The notes under the pieces were generated by a model. That model saw nothing but the letters and a program-made list of their open reading frames with translations. It was not told the DNA's origin and ran no database searches. Below are positions 8,123-17,526 of a DNA stretch of 64,000 bases, piece by piece. The position numbers and the translations under genes are program-made. The DNA is from Ilyomonas sp963847085 (GTDB lineage: Bacteria > Bacteroidota > Bacteroidia > Chitinophagales > Chitinophagaceae): the NCBI GenBank assembly GCA_963847085.1, contig CAWJYO010000011.1, positions 434,001 through 498,000 of the forward strand, in the 5' to 3' direction. Position 1 is the first letter of the stretch. The number at the start of each line of letters is the position of its first letter.

Positions 8123-11039
8123 CTATATCACTACATTTATCATCTTACCCTTAACAAAAATGAACTTTTTAATGGGTTTACTTTCGATGTATTTTTTTAC
8201 TTTTTCATCATTCAAAACCTGCGCTTCGGCTTCCGTTGGCTGAATGTCCAAAGGCAATACCATTGTGGTTCGCAGTCTGCCATTGATACTAACTGGATAT
8301 TCTTTTGTTGATTCAATTAAATAGGCTTCATTCAAGGTTGGATAAGCCGCATCCAATACTGATGTTGTATTGCCCAATTGCTTGTACAACTCTTCTGCGA
8401 TATGTGGTGCATACGGCACGAGTAAGATCAATAAAGCTTCCAACACTTCACGTTTATGGCATTTGGCATCGGTTAATTCATTCACGCAAACCATGAAGGC
8501 GCTAACGGCTGTATTGAAAGAAAACCGCTCTGTATCATCTTCAATTTTCTTAATGGCTTTATGTAAAATTTTTAATTCGGCTGGTGTTGCTTTTTCTTCA
8601 TTCGATACTTTCCCTTTCAACTCATCATAAAACAAACGCCACAGTTTTTTTAAGAAGCGATGCACGCCTTCAATGCCTTTGGTGTCCCAAGGCTTGCTTT
8701 GTTCTACCGGGCCTAAAAACATTTCGTACATGCGGAACGTGTCGGCGCCGTATTTATTTACAAGATCATCAGGGTTTTCAACATTACGTTTTGACTTTGA
8801 CATTTTTTCAATAACCATTCCTGTCAAATATGGCTCTCCATGTTCAGTTTTTGACTCTTGTTCCCAATCAACACTAATATCAACACCGATAGTAAAAAGT
8901 TCTTCTTCGTTTTTTCTAAATTTTTCAAATTCTGATTTTGTTAACCGGTTAAATGCATCCAAATATCTATGTGCATTTCGTAATCTAAGTTCTCCAAGTC
9001 CTTCTTCAACTGATGCTGCTATAACGTATTCTACATTATTTTTCCAAATAATTTCAGGATAGTATCTTTTAGAATTTAAAGATGCTATTCTACAAATGGA
9101 ACCGTCTAAAACATTACCATTTTTTGGAAAATACATACAGGTATCAACAAAAAATGATTTTCCAGTTATCATTCCCTGATTCACCAATCTTTTAAACGGT
9201 TCATCAAAAGAAATATAACCTCTGTCAAACAAGAACTTCGTCCACATACGGCTGTATAATAAATGCCCAACAGCATGTTCTGTTCCACCAACATATACAT
9301 CCACCTGGTTCCAGTAATCGCTCCATTTTTTATCGCAAAACGTTTCCTCATTGTGCGGGTCCATGTATCGCAAAAAATACCAGGAAGAACCTGCGTAGCC
9401 AGGCATTGTGTTGGTTTCCAACTGCTGGGCAGTCCACGATTCTACATTTGCCAACGGCCCTTCACCTTCCGGTCCAGGACCATATTTTTCAACATAAGGC
9501 AATTCTAATGGCAGTTCATTTTCATCCAACGGATAAGCAATGCCATCTTTCCAAACAATCGGAAACGGCTCGCCCCAATACCGTTGCCGACTGAAAGCCG
9601 CATCGCGCATTTTGTAATTCACTTTGCGCTTGCCATCGCCAACTTGTTCAAGGTTTGTAATCACCACTTCTATGGCATCACGCATCAACATACCATTTAA
9701 AAAATCGCTGTTCGTAAGCTTTGCATCTTTGGTGGGATTGGCTTCTTCGCCATTAAAAAAATCGCCAATGATATTGGTAATCGGAATATTGAAATGTTGG
9801 GCAAATTTAAAGTCGCGTTCATCGCCGCAAGGCACGGCCATGATGGCGCCGGTGCCATAACCTGCGAGCACATACTCTGAAATCCAAACCGGAATCGGAC
9901 GGTTATTAAAACGGTTAATAGCATAACCACCCGTAAACACGCCGGTTATTTTTTTCTCTGCCATGCGCTCGCGTTCGCTGCGACTTTTTACATACTCTAC
10001 ATATTCGTCAACCGCTTTGCGTTGTTCATCTGAAGTCAGTACATCTATCAATTCATGCTCTGGTGAAATCACCATGAAATCAACACCAAAAATGGTATCA
10101 GGTCTTGTAGTGTAAACGCGAAGTTTGCGTTGCTCTTCATCTTTGTTTTTACTCGATTTTTCCCCATGAATGACAAAATCAATTTCGGCACCATAACTTT
10201 TGCCAATCCAGTTGCTTTGCATTTCTTTCATTGCATCGCTGAAATCCACTGTTTGCAAGCCTTTCAGCAAGTCTGTCGGCATAATCGGTGATGCGTAAAT
10301 ACCACTGTCGTAATTTCTTTTTTACCACAGGGTAACCACCGCGTTCACTTACACCGTTAATTACTTCATCATTCGCCAAGACGGTTCCTAAAGCTTCGCA
10401 CCAGTTCACTTCGCCATAACCGCAATAACAAAGGCGATAATTCATCAAAATATCCTGCTTTTGTTTTTGCGTGAATTCTTTCCATTCATCACTTGTGAAC
10501 ATGACAGATGTTTGTTGACCGTTGACAGATTGATTGCCTTCTTTTTCAAATTTTTGGATCAATGTTTCAATTGGCTCTGCCTTATCCGTTTCCTTATTGT
10601 ACCAGCTTTTAAAAAGTTGTAGAAAAATCCATTGTGTCCATTTATAATAATGAGGATCACTGGTGTTTACTTCGCGGCTCCAGTCGAAAGAAAACCCGAT
10701 TTTATCTAACTGATTTCTGAAATTGGCTATGTTTTTTTGGGTTGATTCGGCAGGATGAATGCCATGTTCAATGGCATATTGTTCGGCTGGTAAGCCAAAC
10801 GCATCATAGCCCATTGGATGCAGCACATTAAAGCCTTTCAGCCTTTTGAAACGCGCATAAATATCAGATGCAATATATCCTAACGGATGACCAACATGCA
10901 AGCCTGCACCGCTCGGATAAGGAAACATATCCAACACATAATATTTGGGTTTCGAGCTATGGTTGCTTACTTTATAAATGCCTTCTTCCTGCCAGGTGCG
11001 CTGCCACTTTTGCTCTATATCTCTGAAGTTGTATTCCAT
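8123..11039 (-). CDS. leuS: leucyl-tRNA synthetase, interrupted by one frameshift
   Basis: Class I aminoacyl-tRNA synthetase charging tRNA-Leu. The start is the ATG at 11039 (MEYNFRDIEQKWQ); upstream in-frame codons do not fit the family. PYPSGAGLHVGHPLGY carries the HIGH motif, an editing domain lies around 9.7-10.1 kb, and KMSKS is in EKMSKSKRNV near 8.8 kb. About 120 residues between MITGKSFF and KMSKS form a lineage-type insertion. The frame breaks at about 10271: removing the G at 10271 on the + strand (AAGTCTG) restores the expected YADRLLKGLQ and gives about 971 residues. Being essential and intact on both sides, the gene is most simply read as functional with a sequence error. A terminator follows. 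Confidence 0.93.
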
Positions 11040-11143
11040 GATTGATGATTTGGTTTTGCCATAAAAACAAAACATTTTATAATTGATTGCATGCAGATTT
11101 TTTGATGCTGTTACACTTAGCCCATTCATTTCCGAACGTACAA

Positions 11144-11203
11144 GAGTGCGACGCAACGATGCTCAACCGGAGTTGCAGGCGATGGTAACATAAAAAAACT
11201 GCT
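11144..11203. repeat. dispersed repeat, copy A
   Basis: Shares GAGTGCGACGCAACGATGCT exactly, then a looser match ending in ACATAA...AACTG, with copy B at 37502-37555. It lies between the divergent leuS and ftsX genes. Confidence 0.6.
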
Positions 11204-11262
11204 TCTATACTAAGCTTGCTAAAACGGCGTTAAACAATGGGCGCAAATGTAAGCGAAACCCC

Positions 11263-11270
11263 TAAATTTG
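11263..11270 (+). promoter_or_regulatory. Bacteroidota-type -7 element before ftsX
   Basis: TAAATTTG matches the TAnnTTTG consensus exactly, 36 bp before the ftsX ATG. No convincing TTTG -33 element is found at the expected distance, so the call rests on the -7 match and position. Confidence 0.5.
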
Positions 11271-11305
11271 TCGCCCTCTCTATCAACTGTAAATAACGCA
11301 AACGT

Positions 11306-12184
11306 ATGGCTCAGTTCGGCAAAGGTTCATCCAGCAAACGCAGCAAAGCAAGCTATGTGTACAGCATCATTGGCGTGTCGCTGGTTCTTTTTATTTTAGG
11401 TTTAATGGGCTGGATTTTCTTAAACTTCCGGCAAGTGGGAAATTCGTTTAAAGAAGACATCCGTATCAGCGCTTACCTGCGCACGATGAACAAAGACACC
11501 ATCAAACAAATTCAACAATTCATTACCTCGCAGCCTTACGCGAAGAATGTTCAATACATTGATAAAGACAAGGCGAAAGCTGCCTGGAATAAAGATGGTA
11601 ATGAAGACTGGGATAAAATTTTAGACTACAACCCACTACCGGAAAGCATTGATTTTTATGTTCGCTCTAATTATGTTGATAAAGACAGCCTGCAAAAAAT
11701 AAACAGCCAGATTACCACGGCATTTCCTTACCAGGTAGGTGAGCTAACATTTCCGACTTCGTTAGTGAACACACTTAATGAAAAAACACGGGTGTTTGGC
11801 ATTGCCTTTTTGGTGATAGCGTCTATTCTTAGCATCATTGTTATTGTTAGTATTGATAACACTATACGACTTGCGATGTTCAGCAACCGCTTTTTAATTA
11901 AAACGATGCAGATGGTTGGTGCAACGCGAAAATTTATTGCGCGACCGATGGAAATGCGAGCCGTTATAAACGGTTTAATCAGCGCAGGCATTGCTATTTT
12001 GCTACTTTTTTCGTTGATACAATGGGCCGAAAACTGGATACCGCAATTGAAAGCCATACGCGATTTGCAACTGAATTTATTTTTGTTTGGCGGGATGATT
12101 TTGCTGGGTGTTGGTATCTCGTTGTATAGCACACACAGAAGCGTAATTAAATATTTGAAAATGAAGCTGGATGATTTGTATTGA
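11306..12184 (+). CDS. ftsX: cell-division protein FtsX (permease-like)
   Basis: 292 residues with the FtsX layout: a short basic cytoplasmic N-terminus, transmembrane helix 1 (VYSIIGVSLVLFILGLMGWI), an extracytoplasmic domain (about residues 55-165), then three more helices ending near the C-terminus. With the ATPase FtsE, which is not in this window, FtsX is expected to activate septal peptidoglycan hydrolases at the division site. It is followed after 116 bp by a DUF3098 gene, a linkage common in this phylum. In many relatives uppP comes next, but here uppP lies some 20 kb away. Confidence 0.93.
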   Translation: MAQFGKGSSSKRSKASYVYSIIGVSLVLFILGLMGWIFLNFRQVGNSFKEDIRISAYLRTMNKDTIKQIQQFITSQPYAKNVQYIDKDKAKAAWNKDGNEDWDKILDYNPLPESIDFYVRSNYVDKDSLQKINSQITTAFPYQVGELTFPTSLVNTLNEKTRVFGIAFLVIASILSIIVIVSIDNTIRLAMFSNRFLIKTMQMVGATRKFIARPMEMRAVINGLISAGIAILLLFSLIQWAENWIPQLKAIRDLQLNLFLFGGMILLGVGISLYSTHRSVIKYLKMKLDDLY

Positions 12185-12223
12185 GAAAGCTGTGAGCTTT
12201 AGGGTTTGTTTTTATTACTAATA

Positions 12224-12262
12224 TTCACAAATCATAAATTACAAATCAAAAATCATAAATCG
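12224..12262. repeat. CACAAATCATAAATTAC word repeat
   Basis: Tandem-like variants of ACAAATCATAAATTACAAA. The same words recur directly before parC (21391-21432) and, in reverse, after the MscS gene (62646-62676). Confidence 0.45.
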
Positions 12263-12300
12263 CTTTTACCTAACTTGCATCCGTTAATTCATTAATCATC

Positions 12301-12654
12301 ATGGCGGAAATAAAAAGAAATTATCAACCCGGAAAAATAACACCGGCAACTCCTTCGGTTAAGCCGGCTTCTACCAATGTGGCACCTAAAAAAACAGTGT
12401 ATATGAAGCAGCCGTTATCTTCTTTGTTTACTAAAGACAATTACCGTTGGATGTATATTGGCGCTGCTGTAATTATTTTGGGTATGTTATTAATGATGGG
12501 AGGAAAAAATCAGAACCCAAATGTGTTTGATTATAAAGTTGTGTACAGCACAATGCGCATTACGGTTGCACCTATTGTTATTTTAGCAGGGTTGATGATT
12601 GAAGTGTATGCCATTTTTAAGAGTCCGAAAGTAAGCACGACAAAGGAACTGTAA
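12301..12654 (+). CDS. DUF3098 small inner-membrane protein
   Basis: 117 residues: a hydrophilic N-terminus rich in Pro, Thr and Lys (1-40), then two transmembrane helices (YIGAAVIILGMLLMMG, and the segment around TVAPIVILAGLMIEVYAIF) with the short FDYKVVYSTMRIT loop between them, typical of DUF3098. Function unknown. Its conserved position downstream of ftsX suggests an envelope or division role. A possible -7 element TAACTTGC lies at 12271-12278, so it may have its own promoter besides ftsX read-through. Confidence 0.85.
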   Translation: MAEIKRNYQPGKITPATPSVKPASTNVAPKKTVYMKQPLSSLFTKDNYRWMYIGAAVIILGMLLMMGGKNQNPNVFDYKVVYSTMRITVAPIVILAGLMIEVYAIFKSPKVSTTKEL

Positions 12655-12671
12655 TATAGAAATCGAATCAT

Positions 12672-12707
12672 AAAAAGAGTTGCATCTTAACGAGGCAACT
12701 CTTTTTT
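12672..12707 (+). terminator. terminator after DUF3098 gene
   Basis: AAAAAGAGTTGC, an 11-nt loop and GCAACTCTTTTTT form a stable hairpin followed by T residues, 18 bp after the stop. Confidence 0.85.
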
Positions 12708-12737
12708 ATTTGTGTTGATATAATTGCAGTAAAAACA

Positions 12738-12763
12738 AAAAGCCTCTTTGAGGAGGCTCTTTG
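12738..12763 (-). terminator. probable terminator of the methyltransferase gene
   Basis: AGCCTC and GAGGCT pair across a 6-nt loop; on the minus strand the 3' side continues into TTTTTGTTTTT. It lies about 200 bp downstream of the methyltransferase stop. Confidence 0.55.
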
Positions 12764-12960
12764 TTTCTAACAAGTAGTTTTGGCTGCAAAAAAGTTTGGA
12801 AATGCTAAATGATAACTGATATTGGAAAGTTCATATTGGTTATTCTATTGATATTCCGAGCGTTATTTTCTGATGTCAAAATTGAGGCGAAAACAAAGTG
12901 TGGCCAATTAATTTGGAATTAAATAAACTTAAAATCGAATTAAGAAGAAGCAAAAAAGCC

Positions 12961-13677
12961 TCACTTCTTCCCATACTCTAAAAAATGCTGAATGGGTAAA
13001 AACTCACCATCATACACCAACTGAAAACCATTAGCAGAAAGCTCTTTATTGCATTGTGCAACAGTAGTTTTATGTAATGGTTTGATGGGCACAGATATAT
13101 CTTCGCCACGGTATTCAATCAACAACAATTTGCCTCCTTTCTTTACTGCTTTGCGGATGGATTGCAGCATCTCGTGCGGATATTCCAGTTCATGATATAC
13201 ATCAACCATAATTGCCAGATCAATGCTGTTATCTGGTAAGTTACAAGAGCTGTCGCTGCTTTTTATCACTTCAACATTACCCGCGTTCACCTTCTTTTTC
13301 TTCATGTTTAGCAGGTTGATCATTTCATCCTGTACATCCACTGCATACACTTTTCCTTTAGGCACCAACGGCGCCATGCGAAACGTATAGTAGCCGGAAC
13401 CGGCACCCATATCAGCCACTACATCCGTTGGTTGTAGCTTCATATTTTTGATTGCAAGGTTTGTGTTTTCTTCTTTTTGCCTTTCGTCTCTTTCTAACCA
13501 TGCCGCACCGGAAGCACCCATCACATAAGCAATTTCTCTGCCCATGTACCATTTGCCAATGCCATCGGGCGAGCCTTTTTTGTAAGTATAAATGCTATCC
13601 GTTTTGCCACTCTTTTGCGAGCTGCAATGCGTAAAAGAAAACAGAATCAAACTAAAAAGAAAAATTGAGAATTTCAT
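12961..13677 (-). CDS. exported class I SAM-dependent methyltransferase
   Basis: 238 residues. The N-terminus MKFSIFLFSLILFSFTHC followed by SSQKSGK looks like a secretory signal, perhaps a weak lipobox at Cys18. The Rossmann methyltransferase core follows: VVADMGAGSGYYTFRMAP (motif I, SAM glycine loop), KVYAVDVQDEM (motif II acidic residue), SIDLAIMVDVYHELEYP (motif IV) and GGKLLLIEYRG. Such proteins are widespread in Bacteroidota, but an extracytoplasmic location is hard to reconcile with SAM being cytoplasmic. The signal may be uncleaved, or the protein may use another ligand. The methyl acceptor is unknown. It is divergent from a lipoprotein MsrA. Confidence 0.8.
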   Translation of the reverse strand: MKFSIFLFSLILFSFTHCSSQKSGKTDSIYTYKKGSPDGIGKWYMGREIAYVMGASGAAWLERDERQKEENTNLAIKNMKLQPTDVVADMGAGSGYYTFRMAPLVPKGKVYAVDVQDEMINLLNMKKKKVNAGNVEVIKSSDSSCNLPDNSIDLAIMVDVYHELEYPHEMLQSIRKAVKKGGKLLLIEYRGEDISVPIKPLHKTTVAQCNKELSANGFQLVYDGEFLPIQHFLEYGKK

Positions 13678-13815
13678 TCAAGAGTGTTTAAAAAGCTGCA
13701 AAAACAAAAGTGATTCATTCAATAGATGTGCCGCATCGTTCGTGATACTTTTAGTATGTTTCCTTAACAACTCTTTCCCAGTTTTCATCGTAAATTTATA
13801 CACACAATTCATTTT

Positions 13816-14469
13816 ATGAAATCGTATCTCTTCGTTTTTATTTCATCGTTGCTCATCTTAACAACCGTGGCTTGCGGACAAAATAAAGTTCCTGCAAAAA
13901 CAAATCATCCATCTCAAAAAGAACTTTCCAAATACAGCGTGGCAACATTTGCTGCAGGCTGTTTCTGGCACGAAGAAGCCCTATTTGAAAGTATAAAAGG
14001 CGTGAAAGAAGCGGTATCCGGTTATGCCGGCGGAACAGCTAACAATCCAACTTACGAAATGGTGGAAATGGGCAACACAGGCCATGCGGAAACAGTGAAC
14101 GTGTATTATGATTCTTCACAAATTGCTTTTCCCGAATTATTGAAGGTTTATTTCGCCGGGCAAGATCCAACACAAGTGAACGGGCAAGGTCCTGATCTAG
14201 GTACGCAATATCGCTCCATAGCGTTTTACAGAAATGCGAAAGAAAAAGGGGAAATTGACAGTTATATTAAAAGTATCCAGCCTCGCTACAAAGAGCCGAT
14301 TGCGGCACAGGTGGCGCCATTTACTAAGTTTTGGGAAGCTGAAAGCTATCATCAGAATTATATTGAAAACAACCCGAATGGAGGTTATGTACAGCATGTA
14401 AGCATTCCTGAAATTATTGCATTTCAAAAAGCCTACCCGGCAATGGTAAAACCGGATCATGTGTATTAA
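13816..14469 (+). CDS. msrA: lipoprotein peptide-methionine (S)-S-oxide reductase
   Basis: 217 residues. The signal peptide ends in TTVAC (Cys20), so the enzyme is probably membrane-anchored outside the cytoplasm. The MsrA signature AAGCFWHEEALFESIKGV supplies catalytic Cys49; GYAGG, GHAETVNVYYD, FAGQDPTQVNGQGPDLGTQYRS and ESYHQNY are all family motifs. It reduces S-methionine sulfoxide in proteins and should repair oxidised envelope proteins. The electron donor is not encoded nearby. A -7-like TAAATTTA lies about 20 bp before the ATG. Confidence 0.94.
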   Translation: MKSYLFVFISSLLILTTVACGQNKVPAKTNHPSQKELSKYSVATFAAGCFWHEEALFESIKGVKEAVSGYAGGTANNPTYEMVEMGNTGHAETVNVYYDSSQIAFPELLKVYFAGQDPTQVNGQGPDLGTQYRSIAFYRNAKEKGEIDSYIKSIQPRYKEPIAAQVAPFTKFWEAESYHQNYIENNPNGGYVQHVSIPEIIAFQKAYPAMVKPDHVY

Positions 14470-14561
14470 TAGCTGCAAGCTATGAGTTTCTAATACATTT
14501 TTATTTCGATTTTTTCTTTTACAAATAGTCACTCACAGCTCAAAGCTAATAGCTCAAAGCT
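14466..14561. repeat. imperfect inverted repeat of AGCTCAAAGCT words
   Basis: Left part TAGCTGCAAGCTATGAG and right part CTCACAGCTCAAAGCTAATAGCTCAAAGC can pair across an AT-rich middle, between the convergent msrA and DUF2892-like genes. Confidence 0.5.
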
Positions 14562-14562
14562 T

Positions 14563-15006
14563 CTACTTATTCACTGCATCCCACACTGCATTCGGCACTT
14601 CGATTTCGTAATGAAAATCGCCACGCAAAGCTTTTAAAGCGTATTTTTCTTTGTCAATATCGTCCTTTGTTCTAAAACCGGAATTGCGTAGCAAGGTTGT
14701 TCCCAAACGTAAGCCTGTAGCGGCTTGTGTACTTTGTACAATGGCAACCAAAATGGGCAGCAACAACCATTTTTGTTTGCGCGTAGCAATGCTTAACAGT
14801 ACGCCAGCAATAACATGTGCGGCATCATGCAACTGAAAAATTTGTTCGATGCTCATTTCTCTTTCCAACTGGCGCAAGCGGTTCTCAATACGGCTTTTGT
14901 GATTGTAATAATGATTAATGTTTTCCTGCGTATAAACATCTACTTTGTTGCTCCGCTCTAACGATATATTTTCTTCCGTTGTGCTCATAGGATTTCTTTT
15001 ATCCAT
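14563..15006 (-). CDS. DUF2892/YgaP-type small membrane protein
   Basis: About 147 residues from the ATG at 15006; an ATG at 14988 is also possible, and the longer open frame to 15141 runs into the divergent gene. A coiled, charged N-terminal part (NRLRQLEREMSIEQIFQ) leads into a hydrophobic stretch (AAHVIAGVLLSIATRKQKWLLLPILVAIV) and a C-terminal KYALKALRGDF motif. That is the layout of the DUF2892-like family (LEREWDIERvL...KYALKALRGDF) as I recall it. Function unknown; some relatives are fused to rhodanese domains. Divergent from the arginine-deiminase-like gene. Confidence 0.65.
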   Translation of the reverse strand: MDKRNPMSTTEENISLERSNKVDVYTQENINHYYNHKSRIENRLRQLEREMSIEQIFQLHDAAHVIAGVLLSIATRKQKWLLLPILVAIVQSTQAATGLRLGTTLLRNSGFRTKDDIDKEKYALKALRGDFHYEIEVPNAVWDAVNK

Positions 15007-15095
15007 CTTAATTTCATAATTCATACCAACACAACAATGTAAGCCACTTCCTGTTTCAAATTCTTTTCGCTTTTTTTGCAGATACAATTGATTGC

Positions 15096-16604
15096 ATGAC
15101 GTTTGAAAACAATATTGGTGTAGGCTCGGAAATCGGTGCATTGCAGCGGATTATCATTCATAGTCCTGATGGTGGCATCGGAAAAATTGTACCCAGTAAA
15201 TTTAAAGATTGGCTGTACGATGATACAGTGTACTTAAAGCAAATGCGAAGAGAATACAATCATTATGTAAAACTGCTTCTCTACTTTTTAGATCCCGGAA
15301 AAATAGATGAAATCAAAGCCTGCGAAGAAAGTGAAAACAATGGCGAGCAGTTGGATTGTTTCAAACCTGGTCATCCTAAATATTTCAACAGTAACGCTGT
15401 GCTCGATGTTGAGCATTTGCTTGCCAAAGTGCTGCGAACTGAGCATCTGCGCGATAAAATAATTGCTTCTGTTTGCGCTACAGAAGGCTGTAGTTATGCG
15501 ATTGAAAAAGAGATGTGCAACATTGCAGATGTGAATGAGCTTGCAAAAGTTCTTATCACAGGAACTCTGCCACATCAACATGGTGGAAATGTGCAGTTTA
15601 TTTTTCAACCGTTGCCAAATTTAATTTTCACAAGAGACATCAGTATTGTTATTAACGACCATATTTTGTTGAGCAAAGCTGCCACCGAAGCACGCGAAAG
15701 AGAATCGTTGCTGATGCGGTACATTGTGTTTCACGAATTGCTTACCAGCGACCAGAGCAAGGTGATTGAAATCAATGAATCGAGCGATTTCTTTTTGTTG
15801 GATGAAGTGCATAAAAGCAGCCGCAAAACTTCACTCGAAGGCGGTGACATTATGATGATTGCGCCCAATCATTTATTGGTTGGATGCAGTGAGCGAACCA
15901 CGGTTAGTGCCATCAATAAAATCATTCATGCTGTATTTAAACGCGAAACCGGAATCGAAAAAGTATCGGTGGTAAAAATACCAAGTCAGCGTGCCATCAT
16001 GCACATTGATACTGTGTTTACGCATGTTCGCAAAGACGTATGGGTATTGTTTGGAAGATTTAGTGAAGAATTGATTCACGAACGCAACCAGCATAAATTT
16101 TCGTATTACAGTGATATGGCTTACAGCGACGAAACCTTTGAAGGTGTTGAGATTTTCAGGTTTTATAAAAACAAAAATGCAGCCTACAATCCGGCAGCCG
16201 ATTATCGCCAGGATGTTATTTTCAAAGGCTTAGAAGCTTTGCTTCGCAACATCAGTATTGAAGATTTTGGCGTAGCTGAAAACGATGTAACAATCATTTA
16301 TAGCGGCAATAATATTTTTCCTTATGATGAACGTGAGCAGTGGACCGATTCATGTAATTTATTAGCCTTGAAGGACGGCGTAGCTATAGCTTACGACCGC
16401 AACGAAGAAACCTTGAATAGCTTTCGCCAACATGGTTTTACGGTAGTTACAACGAGCGATTTGTTTGCTCAGTTTGAAAACAAAACACTAACACCTGAAG
16501 CCGTTAAAAATACCATTATCACTTTACCAAGCCATGAGTTATCGCGGGCGCGTGGCGGTGCGCATTGCATGAGTTTACCTTTGCTAAGAAAACCCATATT
16601 GTAA
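15096..16604 (+). CDS. arginine deiminase/amidinotransferase-fold protein
   Basis: 502 residues, longer than classical arginine deiminase (about 410). The guanidine-modifying enzyme fold is shown by NLIFTRDISIVINDHILLS, EGGDIMMIAPNHLLVGCSERTT, the His motif IMHIDTVFTHVRKDVWVLFG and the C-terminal RGGAHCMSLPL, whose Cys would be the nucleophile. It probably hydrolyses arginine, or a related guanidino or ureido compound, to citrulline plus ammonia; the exact substrate is inferred. It is followed after one base by a second member of the fold, CtlX, implying a sequential arginine/citrulline degradation step. A near -7 TACAATTG lies at about 15083. Confidence 0.82.
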   Translation: MTFENNIGVGSEIGALQRIIIHSPDGGIGKIVPSKFKDWLYDDTVYLKQMRREYNHYVKLLLYFLDPGKIDEIKACEESENNGEQLDCFKPGHPKYFNSNAVLDVEHLLAKVLRTEHLRDKIIASVCATEGCSYAIEKEMCNIADVNELAKVLITGTLPHQHGGNVQFIFQPLPNLIFTRDISIVINDHILLSKAATEARERESLLMRYIVFHELLTSDQSKVIEINESSDFFLLDEVHKSSRKTSLEGGDIMMIAPNHLLVGCSERTTVSAINKIIHAVFKRETGIEKVSVVKIPSQRAIMHIDTVFTHVRKDVWVLFGRFSEELIHERNQHKFSYYSDMAYSDETFEGVEIFRFYKNKNAAYNPAADYRQDVIFKGLEALLRNISIEDFGVAENDVTIIYSGNNIFPYDEREQWTDSCNLLALKDGVAIAYDRNEETLNSFRQHGFTVVTTSDLFAQFENKTLTPEAVKNTIITLPSHELSRARGGAHCMSLPLLRKPIL

Positions 16605-16605
16605 G

Positions 16606-17526
16606 ATGAAAGGAGTGGCAAAAACAATATTAATGATTCGACCGGCATCGTTTGGCTATAATGCTGAAACTGCGGCCAGCAATGTGTTTCAGGGTAATGT
16701 TGAATTAAGTAAGAATGAAGTACAACAAAAAGCATTGAATGAATTTGATGCATTTGTAAATACGCTTCGCTCGCATCACATCAATGTTGTGGTGATAGAA
16801 GACACACCGCTGCCGCAAAAGCCTGACGCTATTTTTCCAAACAATTGGTTTTGCACATTAAGCGATGGAACAGTTGCTACTTTTCCTATGTATGCTGCCA
16901 ATCGCAGGATAGAAGTAAGAAGTGATTTGATACAAACGTTGAAAGACGATTTTGTTGTTACCAACGTAGAAGACTGGACAACTTATGACAGGGATCAATT
17001 GTATTTGGAAGGAACAGGCAGCATGATTATTGACCACGAAAATAAACTTATTTATGCTTGTCTTTCGCCCAGAACCAACAAAACTTTATTACAACAATTT
17101 GCCGATGCACATGGCTACAAAACGGTAACTTTTTTTTCGAAAGATGATAACGGAACCGATGTGTATCATACCAATGTTATCATGCATCTTGGAGTTGATT
17201 ATGCGGTGATTTGTTTGTCTTCTATCAGAGATGAAAACGAGCGGGATGAATTGGTAGAAATTCTGACAAAAACAAACCACGATATTATAGACATTACAAT
17301 GCAGCAAGTACACCACTATGCAGGCAATATGCTGCAAGTAGAAAGCGAAGAAGGTAAGCTTTATACCATCCTAAGCCAGCAGGCGTTTGATGCGCTTACC
17401 CATCAACAAAAGCAAGAGTTGGCAAAACATACACAACTATTACCCGTAAATATTTCAACCATTGAAACTGTTGGCGGCGGCTCGGTTCGGTGTATGATGG
17501 CTGAGATTTTTTTAGAGAAAAAATAA
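16606..17526 (+). CDS. ctlX: citrulline utilization hydrolase CtlX-like
   Basis: 306 residues. The CtlX pattern is clear: MIRPASFGYNAETAASNVFQ at the N-terminus, PDAIFPNNWFCTLSDG, GTGSMIIDHENKLIYACLSPRT, TNVIMHLGVDYAVICLSSI and GGGSVRCMMAEIFL with the nucleophile Cys near the C-terminus. The family belongs to the arginine-deiminase superfamily and was named from citrulline use in Francisella. It sits one base behind the deiminase-like gene, so the two are translationally coupled and plausibly act in sequence. No carbamate kinase or transporter is adjacent. Confidence 0.88.
   Translation: MKGVAKTILMIRPASFGYNAETAASNVFQGNVELSKNEVQQKALNEFDAFVNTLRSHHINVVVIEDTPLPQKPDAIFPNNWFCTLSDGTVATFPMYAANRRIEVRSDLIQTLKDDFVVTNVEDWTTYDRDQLYLEGTGSMIIDHENKLIYACLSPRTNKTLLQQFADAHGYKTVTFFSKDDNGTDVYHTNVIMHLGVDYAVICLSSIRDENERDELVEILTKTNHDIIDITMQQVHHYAGNMLQVESEEGKLYTILSQQAFDALTHQQKQELAKHTQLLPVNISTIETVGGGSVRCMMAEIFLEKK

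Larger units (their letters stand above)
12655..12960. other. intergenic region with two hairpins
   Basis: No coding frame is convincing. It holds a hairpin with T-tract at 12672-12707 (terminator of the DUF3098 gene), a second hairpin at 12738-12763 and AT-rich sequence up to the convergent methyltransferase gene. Confidence 0.7.

Noticed and set aside
10179..10282. Programmed frameshift in leuS
   Set aside because: No slippery heptamer is seen at the break, and identical single-base breaks in genes on both strands fit a + strand artefact better.
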